NCBI RefSeq assembly: GCF_014191715.1
Contig: NZ_JACHWY010000002.1
Span: 248,001-312,000, forward strand
Origin: Litorivivens lipolytica
GTDB taxonomy: Bacteria; Pseudomonadota; Gammaproteobacteria; Pseudomonadales; Spongiibacteraceae
Length of the DNA: 64,000 bases
Direction: 5' to 3'
The notes below the pieces were generated by a model, which ran no database searches, was not told where the DNA came from, and saw only the letters and a list, made by a program, of their open reading frames with translations. The stretch's first letter is position 1; the number at the start of each line of letters is the position of its first letter. Positions 14,247 to 24,117 of this stretch are shown one piece after another. A program made the position numbers and the translations under genes.

Positions 14247-17200
14247 ATGCGTAAGAAAAGAAGTCTGATACAGATCTATCTGGTAAGTCTTATCGCCTTG
14301 GCAGCCGTGCCTGTCGCCCTCAATGGCGTCATCTGGATCGCCACCGAGTATGACAAATTCACAGATCAGTCTGACAACCTGCGCAAGACCTTTGTTGAAT
14401 CCCGCTCTGAGCTGCTTAAGCGCGAAGTCGCCAAGGCGATGGACTACATAGAGTACAAGGAGTCCCAGCTCAATCGCACGCTCTACCAGGAATTGCGTCA
14501 GGAAGTGGCCGTCGCGCTGGCGCTTATCGCCAATATGCACAAGCAGTCGGCAGCGACCGAATCCCGTAGCAAAATACTCGCCCGTGTTCGCTCGACGATA
14601 GAGCCGCTGCGTTTTCATGAGCAGAAGGGCTTCTTTTTTGCGTTGCAAGGGACGGGTCGAGCGCTGCTGCCCCCCTTACATCCGCAGTCTCGTGAGCGCC
14701 TGCGCCAAAGTGCCATGCTGGAGCAGTTCACAGTACAGGTTAAAAACGCCACGCAGAACAAAAACCAGAGCACCCTGGAGTTTCGTTTCAGCGACCGTGG
14801 CAGCGATGACACCCATCGCAACGTCAGTTTTGTTTACTATTACAAGCCTCTCGACCTCTACATTGGGGCCAGTGTTTACCTTCGCGATGAAATTGACCGT
14901 ATCAAACAGGAAGTGATTGACCGTTTGGCGGCGGTTCCCTTCGACGTCGACAGTTCGGTGCTCTTCGTAACCGAGTACTCAGGCAAACAGTTAGTGAACC
15001 CTTACAACCCGGATATGCTGGGCAAGCTGCAGCCTGGTATGGATAGAGTTGTGGATGTTCTATCCCAGGAAGAGGGCGGCCAAGGCAAGCTGGTCGAGCT
15101 GGAATGGCGGCGCCCGGGTGGGCAGCAGCGTTCACCGGCGGTGAGCTATGTAGAACTTTACCCCGAGTGGAACTGGGTTGTCGGCGCTGGCTTCTTCCTC
15201 GATGAATACTACGCATTACTGGAAGCCGAGCGACAGGCGCTAGAAGCGCGTGTCATGAACCATACCCTGTTTATCTCGGCAATCGCGGTGGCGTTAATGA
15301 TTGTGGCGACCTTGGTAGCGCGGCGGCTCGCTCACCTCAATGCACAGGGTTTCCATCGCTTTCAGGAGTTCTTTGCCAAAGCCAGCGAAAGTTCTACCCG
15401 TATCAATGTTAGCGAGTTGCCTTTTGCCGAATTTGAAGAGCTGGCTCATCACGCCAATTACATGGTGCGAACCCGAAGCGAAACCGAGTATGCGCTCAAG
15501 CTCAGCGAGCGCCGCTTCCAACTTGCACTGGACGCGTCACAGAGCCATCTGTGGGATCTGGATATGGAGCATGACCGCATCGCGGTTGGCGAGAGCTTTT
15601 ATCGTCAGCTCGGTTATGAAGTGCCTCCGGATAGCGTCAGCCTCAACAAGTTCAGTCAAATCTTTCACCCGGAAGACGTACATGTGCTGCACAATCTGGT
15701 TGCCGTTAATGGTTCCGACGATGGCAGTCACAGCGTTGAATTCCGCGTTCGCGATAACGCCGGGCGCTACCGCTGGATACTGAGTCGCGGTGATATTGTT
15801 GATACCTCGGCCGATGGTTCGCCCCATCGAGCTATGGGGATTATGAGCGATATTTCCGAGCGCAAACAGATGGAAGGTGAGCTGGTAAATGCACGGATTG
15901 CCGCCGAAGATGCCAACCATGCGAAGAGCCAGTTTCTGTCGAGTGCCAGCCATGAGTTGAGGACCCCGCTCAACGGGGTTTTGGGCTACGTTCAGTTGTT
16001 GCAGCGGCAGAAGAAACTACCCGAGGAATCCCAAGGCTACCTCGACGCGATTGAAAACTGTGGTCAACACCTGCTTAACCTCATTAATGACGTACTGGAT
16101 CTGGCCAAGGTTGAAAGCGGTACCTTCAGCATTTCCCTGCACACAGCAAACCTGCGCGACATTCTCGCGAGCGTCAGTGATATTTTGCGTCAGCGTGCCC
16201 AGGCGAAAAAACTTGGCTATGAACACAAAGTGTCGAGCCAGGTACCGGATTTAATACGCACCGACGAAGTCAAATTGCGGCAGATTCTGGTTAATTTGTT
16301 GGGTAACGCGGTCAAATTCACCGAAGAGGGCAAGGTCACGCTGGAGGTGGATTTCGACGAAGACCGGAATGTTTTGTTGTTCAGTGTGATTGATACCGGC
16401 GTGGGTATTCCCCAAGAAAAGATCAAGAGCATTTTCGAACCCTTTAGTCGGGTAAATGAACATGACGGAAAAGGAACCGGATTGGGTCTCGCTATTTGCC
16501 GGCGACTGTGCGAGGCCATGGGTGGTGAACTGTCAGTCACCAGTGTAATGGGTAAAGGCACAACGTTTGCCTTTGACATCCCGGTAGGTGATCAGGGCAT
16601 TATTCAGCGCGACCGGCGCAAAGGCGTTGAACTGGAGGTGGAAAAAGAAAAACTACCCGATCTGAGTGACTTGACTATCGTTGTTGCAGACGACAACGCT
16701 GACAACCGTACCGTGCTGAAAGGTATGCTTGAGTCGCTGGCGAAGTCGGTTCACGTTGCTGCGGATGGCGGCGAAGTATTGGACCTCTTGCCACGTAAGG
16801 CGATCGATCTGATTTTGCTCGATTACAAAATGCCAAAAATGGATGGCTTGACCTGTCTGCGTGAAATTCGAGCAAACAGTGAATACAACGAGATCGTCGT
16901 GATTATGGTAACTGCCAGCGCCGAGCTCGATACCCAATCCAGAGCGTTCGAATATGGCTGCAACGATTATGTGGCCAAGCCAGTGCAGTTTGAAGATCTT
17001 TTGAAAGTGATTGCCAAGCACGTCCGCACCGGCACCGCAGAAGATCGTGGCGCAAAAGGTCGTGGCGCAGAGGGACGCGATCGGACGTCAGCACCTGCCG
17101 TGGCGAGTGTTCCCCTCAATAGCGAAACAGAAACCAATGAGGCTGCATACGACGGGCCGCCATTGCCGATCGAAGATCGCAAGACCTTACTCGAGTTGCT

Positions 17201-17348
17201 AGCGTTGGGTGATATCGCGGCCATGAGTGAGTTTTGTGAATCACATAAAGACAGTGAGTACGGTGGGTATGCAGATTATGCCTATAATTTACTGCAGAAC
17301 TTTGATTTCCAGGGTCTGAAAGATCTGTTGCAGGCAAACGATGACTGA
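14247..17348 (+). CDS. Hybrid sensor histidine kinase with Cache-type sensor, PAS and receiver
   Basis: 1033 residues. Inner-membrane protein: TM1 about 9-31, a ~300-residue periplasmic Cache-like sensor (with KGFFFALQGTGRAL and a second half ending near GAGFFLDEYYALL), TM2 about 335-357, PAS/PAC (about 430-550), HisKA with His569 in SASHELRTPLNG, HATPase with DTGVGIP and GTGLGLAI, receiver with Asp859 in LLDYKMPKMDG, and a ~100-residue tail. ATG 14247 has GGGAG six bases before it and directly precedes TM1; the longer TTG start would not fit. It overlaps the next kinase gene by eight bases. Cache domains often bind small acids or amino acids; the ligand is unknown. Confidence 0.92.
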   Translation: MRKKRSLIQIYLVSLIALAAVPVALNGVIWIATEYDKFTDQSDNLRKTFVESRSELLKREVAKAMDYIEYKESQLNRTLYQELRQEVAVALALIANMHKQSAATESRSKILARVRSTIEPLRFHEQKGFFFALQGTGRALLPPLHPQSRERLRQSAMLEQFTVQVKNATQNKNQSTLEFRFSDRGSDDTHRNVSFVYYYKPLDLYIGASVYLRDEIDRIKQEVIDRLAAVPFDVDSSVLFVTEYSGKQLVNPYNPDMLGKLQPGMDRVVDVLSQEEGGQGKLVELEWRRPGGQQRSPAVSYVELYPEWNWVVGAGFFLDEYYALLEAERQALEARVMNHTLFISAIAVALMIVATLVARRLAHLNAQGFHRFQEFFAKASESSTRINVSELPFAEFEELAHHANYMVRTRSETEYALKLSERRFQLALDASQSHLWDLDMEHDRIAVGESFYRQLGYEVPPDSVSLNKFSQIFHPEDVHVLHNLVAVNGSDDGSHSVEFRVRDNAGRYRWILSRGDIVDTSADGSPHRAMGIMSDISERKQMEGELVNARIAAEDANHAKSQFLSSASHELRTPLNGVLGYVQLLQRQKKLPEESQGYLDAIENCGQHLLNLINDVLDLAKVESGTFSISLHTANLRDILASVSDILRQRAQAKKLGYEHKVSSQVPDLIRTDEVKLRQILVNLLGNAVKFTEEGKVTLEVDFDEDRNVLLFSVIDTGVGIPQEKIKSIFEPFSRVNEHDGKGTGLGLAICRRLCEAMGGELSVTSVMGKGTTFAFDIPVGDQGIIQRDRRKGVELEVEKEKLPDLSDLTIVVADDNADNRTVLKGMLESLAKSVHVAADGGEVLDLLPRKAIDLILLDYKMPKMDGLTCLREIRANSEYNEIVVIMVTASAELDTQSRAFEYGCNDYVAKPVQFEDLLKVIAKHVRTGTAEDRGAKGRGAEGRDRTSAPAVASVPLNSETETNEAAYDGPPLPIEDRKTLLELLALGDIAAMSEFCESHKDSEYGGYADYAYNLLQNFDFQGLKDLLQANDD

Positions 17349-18864
17349 AGCTAAAAGTACCGCCTCCAAACGTAGTGCCGAGCAGGTTTTGCTGGTTGAT
17401 GACAACCCGACCAACCTGCAGGTGCTATACAAAACACTGGAACATTCCGGCTACACCTTGTTGGCGGCTCGCGATGGCCCGCAGGCTCTCTCCATCGCGG
17501 AAAAGGCGATCCCCTCGCTTATCTTGCTCGATATCATGATGCCCGACATGGATGGCTTTGAGGTCTGCCGCCGGCTGAAGGCGAACGAACAAACCCGCGG
17601 TATACCCATCATCTTTCTGTCTGCCCTAACGGATACCGACGCCAAGGTTAAAGGCTTCAGTCTTGGCGCTGTGGATTATGTCTCCAAGCCCTTTCAGGCT
17701 GAAGAAGTTCGCTCGCGTGTACGAACCCAATTGCGAATACATCGCCTGGAAATGCAGCTGGCTCGTCGTAACGCCGAGCTGGAGGACGAAAATTTTCAAA
17801 TACTCCGGTCGGTTTCTGAGGCGATTTTCAGTTTGGATCGACAGGGCCGTATCAGTAGCGTGAACCCGCAGGCTGAGGCCTTGGTCGGGCGCACTGATAG
17901 CCAGTGTATTGGCGAAGCCTTGTTTGATTTCTTCGATTTTCAAGCTATGCAGTCGCACATTGAGGAAGTGATTAGTGAAGGCAAACTATTATCTCTTGAT
18001 CAGGTGGAGGTGCGCGCCAGAGACGGACGCGAACTGACGCTGGCGCTGTACTGTGCGGCCCTGGAGGGCGATAAGCGTGTAGTGGTGCTGAGGGACATCA
18101 CTGAATGGCTGGAGAACCAAAAAGCGCTGCAATCAGCGCGCGACGAATTACATAACCAGCGCCAACATTTGGCGCATATGGAACGCCTGAGTACCGGTGG
18201 TGAAATGGCCGCAGGCATTGCCCATGAAGTGAATCAGCCGCTGACGGCGGTCAGTAATTACGCCATTGTGGCACAGCGCTTTCTCGAACAGGACCCGATT
18301 GAAAAATCCAAGCTGAAGGAAGTTCTTGAAAAAATTGTCGTTCAATCCCAGCGCGCGTCCGATGTTATTCAGCGCCTGCGAAGCTACATCCGTAAACCCA
18401 CCTCGGAAGGCCGGGTACCGCTGGATATCAATACCGTCATGCAGGAAGTGGTTATGCTGGCCGAAGTGGATTCGCGTATTAATGGTGTGAGTATCACCTT
18501 TGAGCCAACTGAAGAGCTGCCGGCAACCTTGGCCGACGATGTACAAGTGCAGCAGGTTGCCCTGAACCTGATTCGCAATGCCATGGAAGCCATGCGCGGG
18601 GCGCCCGATGATTTCGGTGGTGTGCGGGTGAGAACCTATCTGGACGGTGACGAGGTTGGTTTCGCGGTAGAAGATCGCGGCTGTGGCCTGAGTGCTGAAA
18701 TGGAAGAGAAATTATTTTCGCCCTTTGTGACAACCAAGGAAGGCGGCATGGGCGTGGGCCTGTCGATTTGTCAGTCGATTGTTCAGGCCCATGGCGGCAG
18801 TATTGGTTACCGGGCAAACCCCAAAGGCGGGGCGATTTTTTATTGTCAGTTTCCGGTGCGTTGA
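17341..18864 (+). CDS. Soluble receiver-PAS-histidine kinase (FixL/NtrB-type transmitter)
   Basis: 507 residues, no membrane segment. N-terminal receiver with DDNPTN pocket and Asp64 in LLDIMMPDMDG; PAS at about 150-260; short coiled coil; HisKA with His295 in AGIAHEVNQPLTAVSNYA, the H-box form of FixL/DctB/NtrB-class kinases; HATPase with N-box LIRNAMEAM, EDRGCGL and GMGVGLSI. Because it has its own N-terminal receiver it can accept phosphate from the upstream hybrid kinase and in turn phosphorylate the divergent FixJ-type regulator (inference from domain order). Start ATG overlaps the end of the upstream gene; spacing to the convergent ligase gene is only 12 bases. Confidence 0.92.
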   Translation: MTEAKSTASKRSAEQVLLVDDNPTNLQVLYKTLEHSGYTLLAARDGPQALSIAEKAIPSLILLDIMMPDMDGFEVCRRLKANEQTRGIPIIFLSALTDTDAKVKGFSLGAVDYVSKPFQAEEVRSRVRTQLRIHRLEMQLARRNAELEDENFQILRSVSEAIFSLDRQGRISSVNPQAEALVGRTDSQCIGEALFDFFDFQAMQSHIEEVISEGKLLSLDQVEVRARDGRELTLALYCAALEGDKRVVVLRDITEWLENQKALQSARDELHNQRQHLAHMERLSTGGEMAAGIAHEVNQPLTAVSNYAIVAQRFLEQDPIEKSKLKEVLEKIVVQSQRASDVIQRLRSYIRKPTSEGRVPLDINTVMQEVVMLAEVDSRINGVSITFEPTEELPATLADDVQVQQVALNLIRNAMEAMRGAPDDFGGVRVRTYLDGDEVGFAVEDRGCGLSAEMEEKLFSPFVTTKEGGMGVGLSICQSIVQAHGGSIGYRANPKGGAIFYCQFPVR

Positions 18865-18876
18865 AGGCGTACCGGT

Positions 18877-20493
18877 TTAATTACTCCACTCCCAGTCCGC
18901 AAACTGCTCGCGCACCTTCAGTTTCATAAACTTGCCTGTAGAAGTCTTGGGGATTTCTTCCACAAACGCCACATCATTGGGTATCCACCAGTTGGCGAAC
19001 TTGCCTTTGAGGTGAGCCTTCAGATCATCCGCACTGACCTCGGCGCCGTCGCGCTTGACGACAACCGCTAAGGGGCGCTCCATCCATTTCGGGTGGTGCA
19101 CGGCGATCACTACGGCTTCGGCAACATCCGGGTGGGCCATCAATTCATTTTCAAGATCAACCGAGCTGATCCATTCGCCGCCGGATTTGATCAGGTCTTT
19201 GGTGCGATCTGAAATCTGCACGTAACCGAGCGGCGTGAGCGCCGCTACGTCGCCGGTGCAGAACCAGCCGTCGTCGGTAAAGCTGTCGGCGGCGTCTGGG
19301 CGGTTGTAGTAGCTGCCGGTAATCCACGGGCCTCTGGCCTGCAGCTCTCCCACGGTTTCACCATCCCAGTCGGCTAATTGTCCTTCTTCGGTTTTGACGC
19401 GCAGTTCGACCATGGGTAGGGGAATGCCGGCGCGAGCGCGGTAGCGCCTCTGTTCGGCTTCGTCGAGTTCGTCAATTTCCGGGCGCAGGCTGGTTACTGT
19501 GGCGATGGGTGAGGTTTCGGTCATGCCCCAAACCGTTTGCACAGTCATGCCAATGCTACGGAATTTCTCGATGAGAGATGAGGGCGTTGCGGATCCGCCG
19601 ACGAACATCCGCAGCTTGTCTTGTAGTTCCCAGCGTTGAGGTTCTTTGGTCAGCGATTCGTAAACCCGCATCCAGATCGTGGGCACGCCGGCAGTAAAGT
19701 TCACTCCGGTTTCGGCGTAGAGATCGAGCAGGCTTTCCGCATCGAGGTGTGGGCCGGGCAGCACCAGTCGCGAGCCGACCATGGCAGCGGCGTAGGGTAA
19801 GCCCCAGGCCTTTGCGTGGAACATGGGTACTACCGGGCACACCGTGTCGCGGAACGACAGGTTGCCGGCATCAGGCAGGGCAAAGCCCATAGCGTGCAAA
19901 ATGGACGAGCGGTGACCGTAGAGTACACCCTTGGGTTTGCCGGTGGTGCCCGAGGTGTAGCACATGCCGCAGGCCCAGTTCTCGTCTATCTCTACCGGGG
20001 TGTAGGTGTCGTCACCACTGGCAAGAAAGTCTTCGTAGTCCTCGAATTCGTGGCTTTCGCCGCCATAGTTCAGGACGATAACGCGCTCGAAATTTACCGT
20101 GTCGGCGAATTCGCGATACAGGGGCAGCAGAATGTCGTCGATGATCAGAATGCGATCTTCGGCGTGGTTGGCGATATAGCCGATATCATCCGCGTGAAGG
20201 CGCAGATTCAGGGTGTGCAACACGGCGCCGATTGCAGGAATTGCGAAATAGCATTCGAGATGAGCGTAGTGATTCCACATAAGCGTTGCGACGCGGTCGC
20301 CCGGCTGAATGCCGGCCTTTTGCAGGGCGTTTCCCAGCTGTCGGGCGCGTCGTGCAACCTCACCGTAGTTTGTTCGGTGCAGGGTTTTACTGGGGGTGTT
20401 GGAAATGACCTCGACATCCGCGAACACCGAACCGCTGCGATCCAGCAGGCTGGTGAGTGTAAGGGGCTGGGTCATCATGGTGGACTGCAACAT
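18877..20493 (-). CDS. AlkK-like medium/long-chain fatty acid-CoA ligase
   Basis: 538 residues, ANL superfamily. The P-loop is YTSGTTGKPKGV, the A5 block WGMTETSP, the A7/A8 blocks STGD-like FCTGDVA and DRTKDLIKSGGEWIS, and the catalytic Lys is in KTSTGKFMK near the C-terminus. The overall sequence, including VVPMFHAKAWGLPYAAAMVG and the start, resembles Pseudomonas AlkK, which activates medium-chain acids from alkane oxidation; recognition is from memory. Cytoplasmic or membrane-peripheral. ATG 20493 follows AGAGAG; ATGs at 20478 and 20475 are alternatives. With the secreted esterase and TonB receptor upstream on the same strand it fits use of lipid or polyester-derived acids. Confidence 0.88.
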   Translation of the reverse strand: MLQSTMMTQPLTLTSLLDRSGSVFADVEVISNTPSKTLHRTNYGEVARRARQLGNALQKAGIQPGDRVATLMWNHYAHLECYFAIPAIGAVLHTLNLRLHADDIGYIANHAEDRILIIDDILLPLYREFADTVNFERVIVLNYGGESHEFEDYEDFLASGDDTYTPVEIDENWACGMCYTSGTTGKPKGVLYGHRSSILHAMGFALPDAGNLSFRDTVCPVVPMFHAKAWGLPYAAAMVGSRLVLPGPHLDAESLLDLYAETGVNFTAGVPTIWMRVYESLTKEPQRWELQDKLRMFVGGSATPSSLIEKFRSIGMTVQTVWGMTETSPIATVTSLRPEIDELDEAEQRRYRARAGIPLPMVELRVKTEEGQLADWDGETVGELQARGPWITGSYYNRPDAADSFTDDGWFCTGDVAALTPLGYVQISDRTKDLIKSGGEWISSVDLENELMAHPDVAEAVVIAVHHPKWMERPLAVVVKRDGAEVSADDLKAHLKGKFANWWIPNDVAFVEEIPKTSTGKFMKLKVREQFADWEWSN

Positions 20494-20526
20494 GGAAAAC
20501 TCTCTACAAATTATTCTTTTGGGTGC

Positions 20527-21675
20527 TCACTGGCAGACGGCGAGGCCGCGCTCAAAAATACTGTTCTTGGGGTTGGCTAGAAAAAAGTTGTAGCTGGCAC
20601 GGGTGATATCGGGGCCGATGGGGTCGACAAAATTACCCTCGGGATTGCCGCCGGGGTAGTTGTGGGTCAAGCCGTGAATGATCCAGAAATCAATCAGCGG
20701 GCAGCCCTTGGCGTCTACGTAGCGCTCAATGGTTGTCGGATAACTATCGAGTCCGAACAGGCCGCCTAGGCAGGGCGAATTCTGGTTGCGAATACAGGTG
20801 TCGCCTTCCTCGCCGACGCCCGCAAACACGGTCTCATCAAAGCCGATTTGCAGCGTTTGCGCAGGCGTGCGTGCTACGGAGTTGTCAGGCAGGCCGTTGT
20901 CGATCCAATCGTTGCTGCCGAGCCATTGCTGGAGAGCATCCTCGCCCATGGCAATGGGCGCGATTTCGTCGGCGGTACCGTGGAACAGAATTACCGGGAG
21001 GCGGCGGGCCTGTTCACCCATGGTCTGAAAGGCGAGACTGCCGCTGGCATCACCGCAGGCGGCGTAGCCACAACCCGCGACCACGCCGATGGCGGCGTAT
21101 AGGTCGGGGTAGGTTGCGCCCATTACGCTAGCCATAATGCCACCGGCTGACATTCCGCTGAGAAACACCTGGTCTGCGTTAATGCTCAGATCGCTGCGAG
21201 CCAATACTTCGCGGGTAATACCGGCAATCGCCGCCGGTTCTCCACTGTCGCGATTCTGATGCTCGGGGCGGAACCAGTTCCAGCAGTAGATACCGTTGCC
21301 GTCGCTCACATGGCCGTCGGTCTGCTCGGCGGGGTCTTCGTCATTATTCGGATTTTTCTGTTCCGGATACACCACCACAAAGCCACGTTGCTCGGCGAGT
21401 TCATTCCAGCGAGTACCGATAGCAGCTTGTACCGCGGTCTGATTACAGCCGTGTAAATACACCACAAGTGGTGCGTTAGCGGGCAGCGAGCTGGGCACAT
21501 ACAAATAGTAGTCGCGTTCCGGCAGCCCTTCTTCACTAAAGCGATGCTGGGTAAAGCTGGCGCTGCCAAGGTTATTTGAACTCGTGGTGCTGGAGTCGTT
21601 GCAGCCCGCCAGAAGGAGGGCGGCCAGCACCACCGTCAGGCGGCGCAGGCCTCTCTGTTGATTTGCAAATCGCAT
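20527..21675 (-). CDS. Secreted PHB-depolymerase-like esterase (lipoprotein)
   Basis: 382 residues. The N-terminus has a lipoprotein signal ending in LLLAGC (lipobox), followed by a Ser/Asn-rich linker. The alpha/beta hydrolase domain starts at RDYYLYVPSSLP with PLVVYLHGCNQTA (oxyanion region), nucleophile Ser in LSGMSAGGIMA, and candidate Asp and His in HGTADEIAP and HGLTHNYPGG. This is the Esterase_PHB/LpqC pattern shared by short-chain polyhydroxyalkanoate depolymerases and feruloyl esterases. The product would act at the outer membrane or periplasm. GGGAGG seven bases before ATG; it starts 18 bases after the TonB receptor stop, so they form an operon. Confidence 0.87.
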   Translation of the reverse strand: MRFANQQRGLRRLTVVLAALLLAGCNDSSTTSSNNLGSASFTQHRFSEEGLPERDYYLYVPSSLPANAPLVVYLHGCNQTAVQAAIGTRWNELAEQRGFVVVYPEQKNPNNDEDPAEQTDGHVSDGNGIYCWNWFRPEHQNRDSGEPAAIAGITREVLARSDLSINADQVFLSGMSAGGIMASVMGATYPDLYAAIGVVAGCGYAACGDASGSLAFQTMGEQARRLPVILFHGTADEIAPIAMGEDALQQWLGSNDWIDNGLPDNSVARTPAQTLQIGFDETVFAGVGEEGDTCIRNQNSPCLGGLFGLDSYPTTIERYVDAKGCPLIDFWIIHGLTHNYPGGNPEGNFVDPIGPDITRASYNFFLANPKNSIFERGLAVCQ

Positions 21676-21693
21676 ACGCGAACCTCCCGGTGC

Positions 21694-24057
21694 TTAGAAG
21701 CGCCAGTCGAATTGGGCGTAAACGGTGCGAGGTTGCTCCGCGATTTCCACAAAGACACCGGAGAACAGATCGCCCTGACGGATGCCGGTTTTCTCGTCGG
21801 TCAGGTTTTCGCCAATGACCTTCAGGCTCCAGCCCTGTGCCGGGTTATGAACGCCAACACTGGCTTTGTATCGTTCGAAGCCTTCCTGCAGTTTACGCTC
21901 GTCCAGGTCAACATCCAGCAACTGTTCGGAGAACTGCTCTATGGTGGCGCTGGCGGTAAATTCCAGCCCGGTGTCAAACACGGGCAGGCGTACCAAGCCG
22001 GTCAGCGTATTGTTCCACTTCGGTGCGAAAGGGAAGGACTTACCGCTGGCGTCGCCACAGTTAGGGTCGTCAGTGCGATCGGGTGGGCACTCGTTGTCGG
22101 TAAATTTCAGGTATTCGGTTTCGTTGTAGCCAATGGTACCGAGCAGGCTGAACCAGTCGTTGACCAGCCAGTGGATATCACCTTCAACACCTTGAGAGCG
22201 GGCTTCGGCCGCGTTTTTCACAAGGGTTACACCGATACCGATGGTCGTGCGTTCTGGTGCGCGGCTCAGTACCTGGAAGTCTTCGACATCCATACGGAAG
22301 ATTGAAAGGTTGGCATTCAAGGTGTTATCGAACCAACTGGTTTTGGCGTTGAAGCTCCACTCGGTGGTGAATTCAGGGAAGAACACCAGTTCATCCTCTA
22401 CGCCGCGGAAGGCAAAGGCGTTAAAGCCGCCGCCCTTCACCCCTTCTGCGCGGTGCAGGAAGAGACTGACGTTGTCGGTGGGTTGCCAATTGATCGAGAC
22501 CTTGTGCTGGAATTGGTTATCTTCCTGTACACGCTTGGCTTCAAATTCCTCAATGCCGGCTTGCGGTAAAACAACGGCAGGTTGCGGCTGGTTATAAAAT
22601 TGCTTCCATTCGCCGGTCTTTTTCTCTTCGCCGTTACGCATGCCCACCTGCAGGGTCCAGTCCTGCATGAAGTGCCATTTGAATTCAGCAAAGGCGGCGA
22701 GGGATTCGGCTTCCTGCTCGAAGGTTTGGGTAAAGTCTTCGACAAATTGATCTTCACCCAGATTGGGTAGCAGTGCATAAGCTGTCGCGGAATCGCTCGA
22801 GCCAGCAGCAGCAATCAGACCGAGATAGGAGGGCATGTCAAAGATAAAACGGAAGTAGCTGTCGTTGATATTCCGCTCTTGATAGAACACACCGGCAACA
22901 AAATCGCTGCTGCCGAGATCGGCGCCAAACAGACTGTCGATGCCGAACAAGCCGTCGAGTGTCGGGGAGATTACGCGGAACTCGCCGGTTGTTGTCGGCG
23001 AACGGTCGCCGCCAAGACCCAGCGTGGCCGGCGCCGGGGTGAAGTCGGTATCGAGGCTCAAAGACTGCTCCAGCACGGAGTGACCGCCGACAAACACCAG
23101 GCCCCACTCGCCAATGTCGTAGTTGAGCTGCATGTTGAAGGTCTTGATGTTAACTTCGCGGCCATCCTGATCATCCAGCGAGGCCTTGAAGTTGCCTTTT
23201 TCGAAGTCTGTATTGGGGTCGTAGGCGCGCAGGAATTCCTTCACGTCGTCGGAGGCGCGAATAATTTCAAAACCGGTGCCGAGGTCGGCCAAATCTACAT
23301 CTTCCCAGGTCAGTTTTAACTGGGCGCCGGCGATATTCGGAAAATCGAACTTAATGCGGTAGCCGTCGCGATCATGGCCGCGAAAGTTTTCCTGGGCTTT
23401 CGGGTTCACATCGTCGGTGGTGTTTTCAACAAAACCGTCGCGTTTGTCGGTAAAGGCTGCGATGCGGAAGTTGACCACGTCGGGAATCAGGGGTCCGCCA
23501 AAGCTCGCTTCGTAACGCTCGCGTTCAAAGTCGCCGGTCTGGGCGCTAAAGTTGCCAGTAAAGGTATCGCTCGGGTCGGCAGTGAGCATATGAATCAGGC
23601 CGGCTGTGGTGTTCTTGCCGAAGGTAGTGCCCTGTGGGCCGCGCAGAACTTCAATGCGCTTAAGGTCAAATGTGGCGGCCAGAAAGTACGGAATGCGGGT
23701 GTAGGGCAGGCCGTCAATGGCCAGCCCCAGCGGCGGTTCAAAAGCTTTATTGTTGTTATTAAAAGTAAAACCGCGCGCACGGGGAGCAGCAAAAAATCCC
23801 GCCTGCTCCACCGCCACATTGGGGACATAAAGCAGTGCTTCACGTAAATCGGTAACGCCCTGCTCGACCATGAAATCCGCGTCCATAACCGACATGGAGA
23901 TGGGAACGTCTTGTACGGCCTCGTCACGCTTTTGCGCTGACACAATAATTTCTTCTATGACGCGCGTGCGTTTTTTGCCGGTTTCCTCGGCGTGTGCAGG
24001 TGCAGCAAGTAGGCCGCAGGCGGCGAGGGCGGTTATGGCTTGGTAGTGCTTTTTCAT
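21694..24057 (-). CDS. TonB-dependent outer-membrane receptor
   Basis: 787 residues. Signal peptide at the N-terminus (cleavage near LAAPAHA), TonB box region RVIEEIIVSAQKRDE, plug motifs LGLAIDGLPYTR and RIEVLRGPQGTTFGKNTTAG, and a long beta-barrel ending in Phe (YAQFDWRF). AGGAG lies nine bases before ATG 24057. It imports a substrate across the outer membrane using TonB; its operon partner is a surface or periplasmic esterase and the gene upstream is a TetR regulator, which suggests a regulated ester/lipid-use locus. Siderophore transport cannot be excluded. It is distinct from the receptor at 5.9 kb. Confidence 0.92.
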   Translation of the reverse strand: MKKHYQAITALAACGLLAAPAHAEETGKKRTRVIEEIIVSAQKRDEAVQDVPISMSVMDADFMVEQGVTDLREALLYVPNVAVEQAGFFAAPRARGFTFNNNNKAFEPPLGLAIDGLPYTRIPYFLAATFDLKRIEVLRGPQGTTFGKNTTAGLIHMLTADPSDTFTGNFSAQTGDFERERYEASFGGPLIPDVVNFRIAAFTDKRDGFVENTTDDVNPKAQENFRGHDRDGYRIKFDFPNIAGAQLKLTWEDVDLADLGTGFEIIRASDDVKEFLRAYDPNTDFEKGNFKASLDDQDGREVNIKTFNMQLNYDIGEWGLVFVGGHSVLEQSLSLDTDFTPAPATLGLGGDRSPTTTGEFRVISPTLDGLFGIDSLFGADLGSSDFVAGVFYQERNINDSYFRFIFDMPSYLGLIAAAGSSDSATAYALLPNLGEDQFVEDFTQTFEQEAESLAAFAEFKWHFMQDWTLQVGMRNGEEKKTGEWKQFYNQPQPAVVLPQAGIEEFEAKRVQEDNQFQHKVSINWQPTDNVSLFLHRAEGVKGGGFNAFAFRGVEDELVFFPEFTTEWSFNAKTSWFDNTLNANLSIFRMDVEDFQVLSRAPERTTIGIGVTLVKNAAEARSQGVEGDIHWLVNDWFSLLGTIGYNETEYLKFTDNECPPDRTDDPNCGDASGKSFPFAPKWNNTLTGLVRLPVFDTGLEFTASATIEQFSEQLLDVDLDERKLQEGFERYKASVGVHNPAQGWSLKVIGENLTDEKTGIRQGDLFSGVFVEIAEQPRTVYAQFDWRF

Positions 24058-24117
24058 GCCCGTTTTCTCCTGTTTTTATAGATCTTGGTAATGCTTTCGG
24101 GGCGTTTTTTACGGTGT

